DNA of 64,000 nt. It comes from Paraburkholderia acidicola. GTDB taxonomy: Bacteria > Pseudomonadota > Gammaproteobacteria > Burkholderiales > Burkholderiaceae. The stretch is taken from the NCBI RefSeq assembly GCF_002362315.1, contig NZ_MTZV01000006.1:1116001-1180000 (forward strand). The letters run 5' to 3'. This document shows, piece by piece, positions 8,331 to 16,325 of the stretch. The notes below the pieces were generated by a model that was not told the origin of the DNA, searched no databases, and saw only the letters and a list, made by a program, of their open reading frames with translations. Each line of letters opens with the position of its first letter. Within the stretch, counting starts at the first letter, position 1. The translations under genes and the position numbers were made by a program.

Positions 8331-10349
8331 TCACTCCACTTTTAGCGTCAGCAACTGCGCTCCGTCGGCGACCTGATCGCCGACTGCGTACAGCACTTCC
8401 TCGACGACACCGGCGCTCGGTGCGCCGATCGTGTGTTCCATCTTCATCGCTTCCATCACGATGAGCGGCGTGCCCTTTTCGACGGTAGCGCCCGCTTCGA
8501 CCAGCACGGCGATGATCTTGCCCGGCATCGGCGCAGTGAGCCGGCCTTCGCCGTGCTCGACATCCGCAGCATGCGCAAGCACGTTCTGCCATTCGAACGC
8601 GAGTGCGGCACCGCGGCAGAACACATGGAACGTATCGCCGTCGGCAAAGACACGGCCCGTTACGTGTGCATCGCCGAGCGTCGCGCCGAATTCGTGTGCA
8701 TTCGACCCACGCCACCACGTAAAGGCTTCGACGGTGCCCTCGTGAGCGAGCGTTTGCGTGCCGGCACCCAGGCTGTCGCGCGCGAACGTCACGTCGAATG
8801 TGCTGTCGTTGTCGACGTCGCGCCATGCCAGCGTCTGCGTATAGCCGCCGTTCAGGCGCCAGTGCGACAACGCATCCCACGGCGATGCCGATTGCGCCGC
8901 GCCGCCTTCGCGCGTGAGCAGCGCCGCACAGGCAAGCGCCAGCGCTTCGCGGAACGGCTTCTTTGCCGGTGCGAACAGCGCATCGTGATGACGCTCGATC
9001 AAACCGGTGTCGAGATCGCCAGTCGAGAACGGTTCGCTCGTGACGATGCGTTGCAGGAATTCGACATTGGTATGCGGCCCGACCACCTCGCAGCCTTGCA
9101 ACGCGCGATGCATCCGCGCGAGCGCTTCATCGCGCGTGCTGCCCCAGACGATCAGCTTCGCGATCATCGGATCGTAGTACGGCGTGATCGTATCGCCTTC
9201 GCGCACACCGCTATCGATCCGCACTGCCGCGCGCTCACCCCCTTCGCCGACGATGAACTCGACACCGTCAGGCATCCGCAGATGCCGCAGCGTACCGGTG
9301 GATGGCAGGAAGCCACGCGCCGGATGCTCGGCGTAAATGCGCGCTTCGATTGCGTGGCCGGCCAGTGTGAGCTGCTCTTGTGCAAGCGGCAGCGGTTCAC
9401 TGGCCGCGACGCGCAACTGCCACTCGACGAGGTCGAGCCCCGTCACCATCTCGGTGACCGGATGCTCGACCTGCAGGCGCGTGTTCATTTCCATGAAGTA
9501 GAAATCGCCGCCGGTCATGATGAACTCGACGGTTCCTGCGCCGACGTAATTCACCGCGCGCGCTGCAGCGACTGCCGCTTCGCCCATCGCGCGACGTAGC
9601 TCCGCCGGCAACCCGGGCGCGGGCGCTTCTTCGAGCACTTTCTGGTGACGACGCTGCACCGAGCAGTCACGATCGAACAGATAGACCGCGCCACCATGAC
9701 GATCGGCGAACACCTGCACTTCGACGTGACGCGGGCGCGTCAGATACTTTTCGATCAACACGCGATCATTGCCGAAACTGCTGGCCGCCTCGCGCTTGCA
9801 CGACGCAAGCGCCGCGGCGAAATCGGCACTGCGCTCGACGACGCGCATACCCTTGCCGCCGCCACCCGCGCTTGCCTTCAGCAGCACGGGATAGCCGATG
9901 GCGTCGGCTTCGCGTTGCAGCAACTGTGCGTCCTGATCGTCGCCGTGATAACCCGGCACGAGCGGCACCGCGGCCGCATGCATCAATGCCTTCGCGGCGG
10001 CCTTCGAACCCATTGCCGCAATCGCCTCGACCGGCGGTCCGATGAAGACGATGCCGGCCTGCTCGCACGCACGCGCAAAATCTTCGTTTTCCGACAGGAA
10101 GCCGTAGCCCGGATGCACAGCCTGGGCACCGCTCGCACACGCCGCTTCGACGATGCGTTCCGCGCGCAGATAGCTTTCCGCCGCGGTGGCGCCGCCGATA
10201 TGCACCGCTTCGTCGCAGGCGGCGACGTGTTTCGCGCCGGCATCCGCGTCCGAATACACGGCAACGCTCGTAATGCCGAGCCGCCGGCACGTGGCTGCGA
10301 CGCGGCACGCAATCTCGCCCCGGTTCGCAATCAGGATCTTGTTGAACAT
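8331..10349 (-). CDS. liuD: Methylcrotonyl-CoA carboxylase biotin-containing alpha subunit
   Basis: The ATP-dependent biotin carboxylase and biotin carrier of 3-methylcrotonyl-CoA carboxylase, step 4 of leucine degradation. It has 672 residues. The start is the ATG at 10349, where the universal N-terminus MFNKILIANRGEIACRV begins; the longer open frame upstream reads into liuC. The biotin carboxylase part covers residues 1-450 (KASAGGGGKGMR as the ATP-grasp glycine loop, EMNTRLQVEHPVTE as the metal and substrate site). A linker domain follows, then a C-terminal biotinyl domain with the target Lys at about 636 in EAMKMEHT. It is the last gene of the liu operon, 52 bases after liuC. Propionyl- or geranyl-CoA carboxylase is a formal alternative; the operon context favours methylcrotonyl-CoA. 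Confidence 0.93.
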   Translation of the reverse strand: MFNKILIANRGEIACRVAATCRRLGITSVAVYSDADAGAKHVAACDEAVHIGGATAAESYLRAERIVEAACASGAQAVHPGYGFLSENEDFARACEQAGIVFIGPPVEAIAAMGSKAAAKALMHAAAVPLVPGYHGDDQDAQLLQREADAIGYPVLLKASAGGGGKGMRVVERSADFAAALASCKREAASSFGNDRVLIEKYLTRPRHVEVQVFADRHGGAVYLFDRDCSVQRRHQKVLEEAPAPGLPAELRRAMGEAAVAAARAVNYVGAGTVEFIMTGGDFYFMEMNTRLQVEHPVTEMVTGLDLVEWQLRVAASEPLPLAQEQLTLAGHAIEARIYAEHPARGFLPSTGTLRHLRMPDGVEFIVGEGGERAAVRIDSGVREGDTITPYYDPMIAKLIVWGSTRDEALARMHRALQGCEVVGPHTNVEFLQRIVTSEPFSTGDLDTGLIERHHDALFAPAKKPFREALALACAALLTREGGAAQSASPWDALSHWRLNGGYTQTLAWRDVDNDSTFDVTFARDSLGAGTQTLAHEGTVEAFTWWRGSNAHEFGATLGDAHVTGRVFADGDTFHVFCRGAALAFEWQNVLAHAADVEHGEGRLTAPMPGKIIAVLVEAGATVEKGTPLIVMEAMKMEHTIGAPSAGVVEEVLYAVGDQVADGAQLLTLKVE

Positions 10350-10401
10350 GGAGGTGTCTCGCCGATGGTGGGTTGCCGTAGGAACATCGCGTGCGCGGAC
10401 G

Positions 10402-11208
10402 CTATGCGGGGTCGCCGCGCCATGCCGGCGAGCGTTTTTCAAGGAACGATGCCACGCCTTCGCGACCTTCGGCACCGGCGCGTACGCGTGCGATGCGCTC
10501 CGCGGTGTCTTCGATCAGCGCGGTATCGAGCGTGCGGCCCGCGATATCCTGCACAAGCGCCTTGCATTCGCGTACCGCTGAGGGACCGTTCGCGCACAAC
10601 GTCGCGGCAAGCTGTTGCACGGTTGTATCGAGTTGCGTGTCGCTCACTGCTTCGCTGACGAGTCCGAGCCGCAACGCGGTTGCGCTGTCGAACTGTTCGG
10701 CTGTGGCGAAGTAGCGGCGTGATGCCTGCTCGCCCAGTGCGCGGATCACATACGGTGCGATGGTCGCGGGAATCAGACCGAGGCGTGCTTCGGACAGACA
10801 GAAACGCGCGGTGTCGACGGCGACGACGATATCGCACGCCGAAATCAGGCCCATGCCGCCCGCGTACACATCGCCGTTCACGCGCGCGATCACCGGTTTG
10901 CGGCAACGATAGATCGCCGACAGCATCGCGGCGAGGCGCAGCGCATCGGCGCGGTTCTCGGCATCGGAGAAACCGGCCATCTTCTTCATCCAGTTCAGGT
11001 CGGCGCCGGCGCAGAATGCCTTGCCGTTCGCTGCCAGCACGACCGCGCGAACCTCGTCGTTCGTATCGAGCGCGGTGAAAACAGCGGTCAGCTCCGCGAT
11101 CATCGTTTCGTTGAACGCGTTGCGCACGTCGGGGCGATTCAGCGTGACTGTCGCCACCTGGCTTGCGCCTTGACCTGAGAATGCGAGGTTCAGGGTTTCG
11201 TATTGCAT
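10402..11208 (-). CDS. liuC: Methylglutaconyl-CoA hydratase (enoyl-CoA hydratase family)
   Basis: 268 residues of the crotonase fold. It is expected to hydrate 3-methylglutaconyl-CoA to HMG-CoA after the carboxylase step. Visible family blocks are FCAGADLNWMKKM (CoA-binding oxyanion loop) near residue 65, VNGDVYAGGMGLISACDIVVA near 110-130 and a Glu in LSEARLGLIPATIAPY near 140-150. It lies between the two carboxylase subunit genes on the same strand, 37 bases after liuB and 52 before liuD, the arrangement known from liu clusters of Pseudomonas and Burkholderia. The substrate is inferred from this neighbourhood, because sequence alone would only say enoyl-CoA hydratase. Confidence 0.88.
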   Translation of the reverse strand: MQYETLNLAFSGQGASQVATVTLNRPDVRNAFNETMIAELTAVFTALDTNDEVRAVVLAANGKAFCAGADLNWMKKMAGFSDAENRADALRLAAMLSAIYRCRKPVIARVNGDVYAGGMGLISACDIVVAVDTARFCLSEARLGLIPATIAPYVIRALGEQASRRYFATAEQFDSATALRLGLVSEAVSDTQLDTTVQQLAATLCANGPSAVRECKALVQDIAGRTLDTALIEDTAERIARVRAGAEGREGVASFLEKRSPAWRGDPA

Positions 11209-11245
11209 GTCCGTTCGCTCCTTCGGCGGTACCAGGTCTTGCGCT

Positions 11246-12853
11246 TTACATCCGGAACACGCCGAAGCGCGTGTCTTCGATCGGCGCGTTCATCGCTGCG
11301 GATAGCCCGAGGCCGAGCACGTCGCGCGTCTGCGCGGGATCGATCACGCCGTCGTCCCACAGCCGCGCGCTCGCATAGTACGGATGCCCCTGGTGTTCGT
11401 ACTGCTCGCGGATCGGTTGCTTGAAGGCTTCTTCCTGCTCCGCAGTCCACGTGCCGCCCTTCCCTTCGATACCGTCGCGCTTGACCGTCGCGAGCACCGA
11501 CGCGGCCTGCTCGCCACCCATCACCGAGATGCGCGCATTCGGCCACATCCACAGGAAGCGCGGCGAGTACGCACGCCCGCACATGCCGTAATTGCCAGCA
11601 CCAAACGACCCGCCGATGATCACCGTGAACTTCGGCACCTTCGCCGTCGCGACCGCGGTTACCATCTTTGCACCATTACGCGCGATCCCTTCGTTCTCGT
11701 ACTTGCGGCCAACCATGAAGCCGGTGATGTTCTGCAGGAACACGAGCGGAATCTTGCGCTGGCTGCACAGCTCGATGAAGTGCGCGCCCTTGAGCGCCGA
11801 CTCAGAAAACAGGATGCCGTTGTTGGCGATGATGCCGACCGGATGTCCCCAGATATGCGCGAAACCGGTGACGAGCGTCGTGCCGTAGCGGGCCTTGAAT
11901 TCGTCGAAGGCGGAATCGTCGACGATGCGCGCGATCACCTCGCGAATGTCGAACGGCTTGCGCGTATCGACGGGAATCACGCCGTAGAGGCTCTTCACGT
12001 CGTAGCGCGGCGGCACGACCGGTTGCAGCGCGACCGGCACGTCCTTACGGCGATTCAGATTACCCACGATGCTGCGCGCGATAGCCAGCGCATGCGCATC
12101 GTTCTGCGCGAGATGATCGACCACGCCGGAGAGCCGCGTATGCACGTCGCCGCCACCGAGGTCTTCGGCGCTCACTTCCTCGCCGGTGGCCGCTTTCACG
12201 AGCGGCGGGCCGCCCAGAAAAATCGTCCCCTGGTTCTTCACGATGATCGACTCGTCGCTCATCGCCGGTACGTAGGCGCCGCCTGCGGTGCACGAGCCCA
12301 TCACGACCGCGATCTGCGGAATGCCCACTGCGGAAAGATTCGCCTGGTTGTAGAAGATGCGACCGAAGTGATCGCGATCGGGAAACACGTCGTCCTGATT
12401 CGGCAGGTTGGCGCCACCCGAATCGACGAGGTAGACGCAGGGCAGATGGTTCTCTGCCGCGATTTCCTGCGCGCGCACGTGCTTCTTGACGGTGACCGGG
12501 TAGTAGGTGCCGCCCTTCACGGTCGCATCGTTACAGACGATCACGCATTCCTGCCCCGCGATGCGGCCGATGCCCGTAATCACGCCCGCGCCGGGCGCAT
12601 CGTCGTTGTACATGCCGTACGCCGCGAGTTGCGACAGCTCGAGAAACGGCGTACCCGGATCGAGCAGTTGTGCGATCCGGTCGCGCGGCAACAGCTTGCC
12701 GCGCGAGACATGCTTGTCGCGTGCCGCCGCGCCGCCGCCCAGCGCGAGCTTGTCGACTTTCGCACGCAGGTCCGCGACCAGCGCTTCGAGCGCGGCAGCA
12801 TTGGCGCGGAAATCGTCCGAGCGCGGGTTCAGCCTGGTTTCGATGATCGGCAT
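11246..12853 (-). CDS. liuB: Methylcrotonyl-CoA carboxylase carboxyltransferase beta subunit
   Basis: 535 residues, the usual length for the carboxyltransferase subunit that moves carboxyl from biotin to 3-methylcrotonyl-CoA. The N-terminal half carries the acyl-CoA binding domain (ARDKHVSRGKLLPRDRI, FLELSQLAAYGMY, VYLVDSGGANLPNQ). The C-terminal half binds carboxybiotin (FLQNITGFMVGRKYE, IIGGSFGAGNYGMCGRAY, ISVMGGEQAASVLATV). The pairs of Gly-rich oxyanion loops are intact. It follows liuA by 73 bases and precedes liuC by 37. Together with the liuD product it forms the carboxylase holoenzyme. Confidence 0.94.
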   Translation of the reverse strand: MPIIETRLNPRSDDFRANAAALEALVADLRAKVDKLALGGGAAARDKHVSRGKLLPRDRIAQLLDPGTPFLELSQLAAYGMYNDDAPGAGVITGIGRIAGQECVIVCNDATVKGGTYYPVTVKKHVRAQEIAAENHLPCVYLVDSGGANLPNQDDVFPDRDHFGRIFYNQANLSAVGIPQIAVVMGSCTAGGAYVPAMSDESIIVKNQGTIFLGGPPLVKAATGEEVSAEDLGGGDVHTRLSGVVDHLAQNDAHALAIARSIVGNLNRRKDVPVALQPVVPPRYDVKSLYGVIPVDTRKPFDIREVIARIVDDSAFDEFKARYGTTLVTGFAHIWGHPVGIIANNGILFSESALKGAHFIELCSQRKIPLVFLQNITGFMVGRKYENEGIARNGAKMVTAVATAKVPKFTVIIGGSFGAGNYGMCGRAYSPRFLWMWPNARISVMGGEQAASVLATVKRDGIEGKGGTWTAEQEEAFKQPIREQYEHQGHPYYASARLWDDGVIDPAQTRDVLGLGLSAAMNAPIEDTRFGVFRM

Positions 12854-12926
12854 GGCGGGAAACTCCTGTTCTACGCGCGGTGTGCTTATCGTTAGCTGAG
12901 GTTCGTTGCGGATTGCTGCGGATCGG

Positions 12927-14108
12927 TTACAGCGTTTCGGCGAAGAGTTCGCGGCCGATCAGCATGCGGCGGATTTCGCTTGTGCCCGCGCCGATTTCAT
13001 ACAGCTTCGCATCGCGCCACAGGCGGCCGACAGGGTATTCGTTGATATAGCCGTTGCCACCGAGAATCTGGATCGCCTCGCCGGCCATCCACGTTGCTTT
13101 TTCGGCGGTGTAGAGGATCACGCCTGCGCAGTCCTTGCGTACCTGGCGCACGTGATCCGTGCCGATCGTGTCGAGTTGCCGGCCCACTGCGTACAGATAC
13201 GCGCGGCATGCCTGCAGCGTCGTGTAGAGATCCGCGACCTTGCCCTGGATCAACTGGAATTCGCCGATTGCCTGGCCGAACTGCTTGCGGTCGTGGATGT
13301 ACGGCACGACCGCATCCATCACCGCGACCATGATGCCGGTCGGGCCGCCCGCGAGCACGGCGCGCTCGTAGTCGAGGCCGCTCATCAGCACCTTCACGCC
13401 GCCGTTCAGTTGACCAAGGATATTTTCTTCCGGTACCTCGACGTCCTGGAACACCAGTTCGCCCGTGTGCGAGCCGCGCATGCCGAGCTTGTCGAGCTTC
13501 TGCGCAACCGAAAAGCCCTTCATGCCTTTCTCGACGATGAATGCGGTAATGCCACGTGAATTCGCTTCGGGATCGGTCTTCGCGTACACGACCAGCGTGT
13601 CGCAGTCGGGGCCGTTGGTGATCCACATCTTCGTGCCGTTCAGCACGTAGTGGTCGCCTTTCTTTTCTGCGCGCAGCTTCATGCTGACCACGTCGGACCC
13701 GGCGTTCGGCTCGCTCATGGCAAGCGCACCGACGTGTTCACCGGAGACGAGCTTCGGCAGGTACTTCTGTTTCTGCGCCGCCGTGCCGTTGCGGTGAATC
13801 TGGTTCACGCACAGGTTGGAGTGCGCGCCATACGACAAACCGACCGATGCCGACGCCCGCGAAATCTCTTCCATCGCCACCATGTGCGCGGTGTAACCCA
13901 TGTTCGCGCCGCCGTATTCTTCCGCGACCGTCATGCCGAGCACACCGAGATCGCCGAACTTGCGCCACAGGTCCATCGGGAACTGGTCGGTGCGATCGAT
14001 CTCGCCGGCGCGCGGCGCAATTTCCTTCGCCGCAAACGACGCGACCGTGTCGCGCAGCATTTCGATCTCTTCACCAAGCGGGAATTGCAAACCGGGCAGA
14101 TTGCTCAT
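12927..14108 (-). CDS. liuA: Isovaleryl-CoA dehydrogenase
   Basis: An FAD-dependent acyl-CoA dehydrogenase oxidising isovaleryl-CoA to 3-methylcrotonyl-CoA and passing electrons to ETF. It has 393 residues from the ATG at 14108. This start is chosen over upstream ATGs (14120 and 14186) because GGAGA lies 8 bases before it and the protein then begins MSNLPGLQFPLGEE as in the family. Landmarks are ALAMSEPNAGSDV and MWITNGPDCDTL (flavin and substrate contacts), LMSGLDYERAVLAGGP (the Glu near the active site), ILGGNGYINEYPVGRLWRDAKL and the closing GAGTSEIRRMLIGREL. It is the first gene of the operon and lies opposite the TetR gene, with operator palindromes in between. Confidence 0.93.
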   Translation of the reverse strand: MSNLPGLQFPLGEEIEMLRDTVASFAAKEIAPRAGEIDRTDQFPMDLWRKFGDLGVLGMTVAEEYGGANMGYTAHMVAMEEISRASASVGLSYGAHSNLCVNQIHRNGTAAQKQKYLPKLVSGEHVGALAMSEPNAGSDVVSMKLRAEKKGDHYVLNGTKMWITNGPDCDTLVVYAKTDPEANSRGITAFIVEKGMKGFSVAQKLDKLGMRGSHTGELVFQDVEVPEENILGQLNGGVKVLMSGLDYERAVLAGGPTGIMVAVMDAVVPYIHDRKQFGQAIGEFQLIQGKVADLYTTLQACRAYLYAVGRQLDTIGTDHVRQVRKDCAGVILYTAEKATWMAGEAIQILGGNGYINEYPVGRLWRDAKLYEIGAGTSEIRRMLIGRELFAETL

Positions 14109-14192
14109 CTGTGTCTCCATGATTCGGGATTCGGACCGTGTGCCGTGCCTGTTGCCGCACCGCTGTCCGTGCAACGCGAATTTCACGCTAGA

Positions 14193-14208
14193 TTTACGTA
14201 AGCGTCAA
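14193..14208. promoter_or_regulatory. Imperfect dyad upstream of liuA, MerR/LiuR-like
   Basis: TTTACGTAAGCGTCAA: the outer hexamers TTTACG and CGTCAA are inverted repeats with one mismatch, four bases apart. On the minus strand it reads TTGACG and overlaps a possible -35 box for liuA, with TGAAAT 17 bases further on. The pattern resembles the sites I associate with MerR-family LiuR regulators of branched-chain amino acid genes; no MerR gene is present in this window. Confidence 0.4.
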
Positions 14209-14226
14209 TAGATTTTTTGGAATTTT

Positions 14227-14239
14227 TGAGTAATACTCA
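14227..14239. promoter_or_regulatory. Operator palindrome, copy 1 (TetR-type)
   Basis: TGAGTAATACTCA is a perfect 6-bp inverted repeat around one central base, located between liuA and the divergent TetR gene. A second copy with one changed base lies at 14318-14330. Two near-identical palindromes in one divergent promoter region are the usual mark of the adjacent TetR repressor's own operator. Confidence 0.7.
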
Positions 14240-14317
14240 GATATTCACGAAGCGGCTGAAAGCGCTGTAATCTGGCGCTCAAGCCCGTTTCTTACGGCTT
14301 TTTCTGGCACCGGAAAC

Positions 14318-14330
14318 TGACTAATACTCA
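14318..14330. promoter_or_regulatory. Operator palindrome, copy 2 (TetR-type)
   Basis: TGACTAATACTCA differs from copy 1 (14227-14239) at one position. It ends four bases before the ATG of the TetR gene, where a ribosome-binding site would normally lie. A bound repressor here would block its own gene directly. Confidence 0.65.
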
Positions 14331-14334
14331 TACG

Positions 14335-15201
14335 ATGACCACACCGAAAACGGCCCCGGCGCTCAGCCGGCGCTCCACCCCACCTGCTGCCGCGCGCCCC
14401 GAACTGCCCGCGGCACGGCGCCAGCCTGCCGGCCGCAAGTCGCAGCAGCGCGTGAAGGAAATCCTGCAGGCCGGTCGGGACGTGTTTTCGGAAAAAGGCT
14501 ACGAGCGCGCCACCACCGCGGAAATCGCGCAGCGGCTCGGTGTATCCGAGGCGACGGTATTCAGTTATTTCCGCGGCAAGCGCGAGCTGTGCGCGCATGT
14601 GATCGGCGACTGGTACGACGAAATCATCGGTGCAATCGAAGCCGGTCTGCCGCAAGACGGCACCGTGCGGCAGCAGTTCGCTTTCATCGTGCGTATGCAT
14701 TTGCGCTTGATGCTGGTGAACGGCACCGGGCTATGCGCGCTCGTGCTCTCCGAGGGCCGCGCGCAGCATCACGACCTGAGCGTTGCGCTCACCGACCATC
14801 AGCGGCGCTACACGGCCCCGTTGATGGCCGTGCTCGCACGCGGCCAGGAAAGCGGCCAGGTGCGCGCCGACATGCCGCTGCGGCTGCTGCGTTCGCTGGT
14901 GTTCGGACCGATGGAGCACGTGCTGTGGGACGCGACGCTCGGCCAGCGGCCCACCGACATCGAAGCGACCGCCGATCAGTTGATCGATGTGCTGTGGTCA
15001 GCATTGCAACCGCCCGATGCGCCGCATGCGGCGTTGCGGCAATTCCGTCATGAGGTGGGGGAAGCGATGAACCGGCTCGAACAGGCGGAAGCGGCGCTGG
15101 CGGTACCTGAGGCGACAGCGTCTGCAACCGCGTCGAAAGGGACTGCGAAAGCGGCGCCACGCGGCAAGGCGACAACCGACGCACCCGCACGCCGAACCTG
15201 A
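14335..15201 (+). CDS. TetR-family regulator of the liu operon
   Basis: 288 residues. A Pro/Arg/Ala-rich tail of about 40 residues is followed by a TetR DNA-binding domain (QQRVKEILQAGRDVFSEKG, TTAEIAQRLGVSEATVFSYF) at about residues 40-90, then an all-helical ligand domain and a low-complexity Ala/Thr/Lys tail. It is divergent from liuA with twin palindromes between, so it very likely represses leucine degradation genes and itself in response to an acyl-CoA intermediate. Comparative work has proposed a TetR regulator (LiuQ) for this pathway in Burkholderiales; this gene fits that role but I cannot prove identity. No Shine-Dalgarno is visible before the ATG, so it may be leaderless or start at a later GTG/TTG. 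Confidence 0.82.
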   Translation: MTTPKTAPALSRRSTPPAAARPELPAARRQPAGRKSQQRVKEILQAGRDVFSEKGYERATTAEIAQRLGVSEATVFSYFRGKRELCAHVIGDWYDEIIGAIEAGLPQDGTVRQQFAFIVRMHLRLMLVNGTGLCALVLSEGRAQHHDLSVALTDHQRRYTAPLMAVLARGQESGQVRADMPLRLLRSLVFGPMEHVLWDATLGQRPTDIEATADQLIDVLWSALQPPDAPHAALRQFRHEVGEAMNRLEQAEAALAVPEATASATASKGTAKAAPRGKATTDAPARRT

Positions 15202-15283
15202 ATCATCTCCCTGTCAGATCAATCCTGAAGCGGCGTCGTGGCCGTCGACGGCGAGCGAAAGCGGCCGGCTTGGTGCAGCCGCG

Positions 15284-16291
15284 TTAGCGACCGAACAGCG
15301 CCGCGAGCCCCGCGGGAGAGGTGAACATTCCCGCGCCGTCGTGAGCTATGCCCGGCACTTCGAACAAGCAATGGTTCAGTTCTCCGGGATGACGCATACG
15401 CATATAGCGCGCATACGCGCGGCCGCGCTCCAGTCGGTGCGCACCCTGCGCGCGCGCCGCGCAGGAAGTGTCAAGTGCCGGATGCGCCGGGTCGTTATCG
15501 TCGCCACCGAGCAGCAGCACGACATCGCGACGCGCATACGCGGCTTCGAGTGTGGTTGCGGAACCACTGCGCATCGTCTCGAGTGCATACGCCGGTAGCC
15601 GGTCCAGGCCGTATTTCCAGTCGTTGAAACCGGGGCAGCGCGTGTCGTCGAACGCCGTGAACGCGGTGCCGTCCGCACCCGGCCGCAGCGTGTCGAAATA
15701 CACATACGACGAAGGATTCGCAATCACATAGCGCACGGCGACACCACCGTCCGTGAGCTGCGTCTCACCGCACGTCACAACCGCATAGCGCTGCGCCACC
15801 TGGCCGCCGCCCGAATGACCGGCGATCACAACCGTCTCCAGCGCGGGAAAACAATCGCGCTGTGCGAGGCGATGCAGGATTGCATCGAGCACGTCGAACG
15901 AGCTGACCGGTGCCGAGCCCACCGCCGCGCCGCCGCCCATCCAGCCGGTCCAGTCCCAGTGCAGCGTGGTGGGTGCGAGACGATGAGCATCCACGTCGGC
16001 GGTAGCGAGGAATTGCGGCACGATCAACAGCGTGTCGGATGCCTCCTGGCCCGCTGCCTCGCGTGCCTGCTGCACGAGGCGGAAGTACGTATCGGCGTTG
16101 CGCAGGCGGCCGTGCATCATGATCACGACGTGTCGCACACTCGATTGCGGTGCGTCCCATGCATCGGTCGCGAAGAGCGGCACGACGCCCTCGCCCGCCG
16201 CGGTCTTCACCGCAATACGTTGTGGTGCAACAACCGTCACCGGGCGCTCGTTCGGTGCGCGTTCGTCGTCGGGATGAAAAATCTGGGTCAT
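15284..16291 (-). CDS. Cytoplasmic alpha/beta hydrolase, paralogue of the 17684 gene
   Basis: 335 residues from the ATG at 16291; an upstream ATG at 16336 would overlap the transporter gene. It has the alpha/beta-hydrolase fold: oxyanion strand VVIMMHGRLRNADTYF, nucleophile Ser in IAGHSGGGQVAQRYAV, acid in GGDDNDPAHPALD and catalytic His in VPGIAHDGAG near the C-terminus. There is no signal peptide. The same unusual blocks occur in the product of 17684-18757, which does carry a signal peptide, so the pair arose by duplication and now acts in two compartments. The family is poorly characterised and the substrate is unknown. It is the last gene of the porin-hydrolase-transporter-hydrolase cluster, 34 bases after the transporter. 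Confidence 0.8.
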   Translation of the reverse strand: MTQIFHPDDERAPNERPVTVVAPQRIAVKTAAGEGVVPLFATDAWDAPQSSVRHVVIMMHGRLRNADTYFRLVQQAREAAGQEASDTLLIVPQFLATADVDAHRLAPTTLHWDWTGWMGGGAAVGSAPVSSFDVLDAILHRLAQRDCFPALETVVIAGHSGGGQVAQRYAVVTCGETQLTDGGVAVRYVIANPSSYVYFDTLRPGADGTAFTAFDDTRCPGFNDWKYGLDRLPAYALETMRSGSATTLEAAYARRDVVLLLGGDDNDPAHPALDTSCAARAQGAHRLERGRAYARYMRMRHPGELNHCLFEVPGIAHDGAGMFTSPAGLAALFGR

Positions 16292-16325
16292 GCGGAAATA
16301 CTCATAAGGATGACGACCGGGCGCT

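Noticed and set aside
11384..12895. 503-codon plus-strand frame opposite liuB
   Set aside because: It mirrors the carboxyltransferase gene in another frame; composition is Arg/His/Asp biased and no domain is visible.
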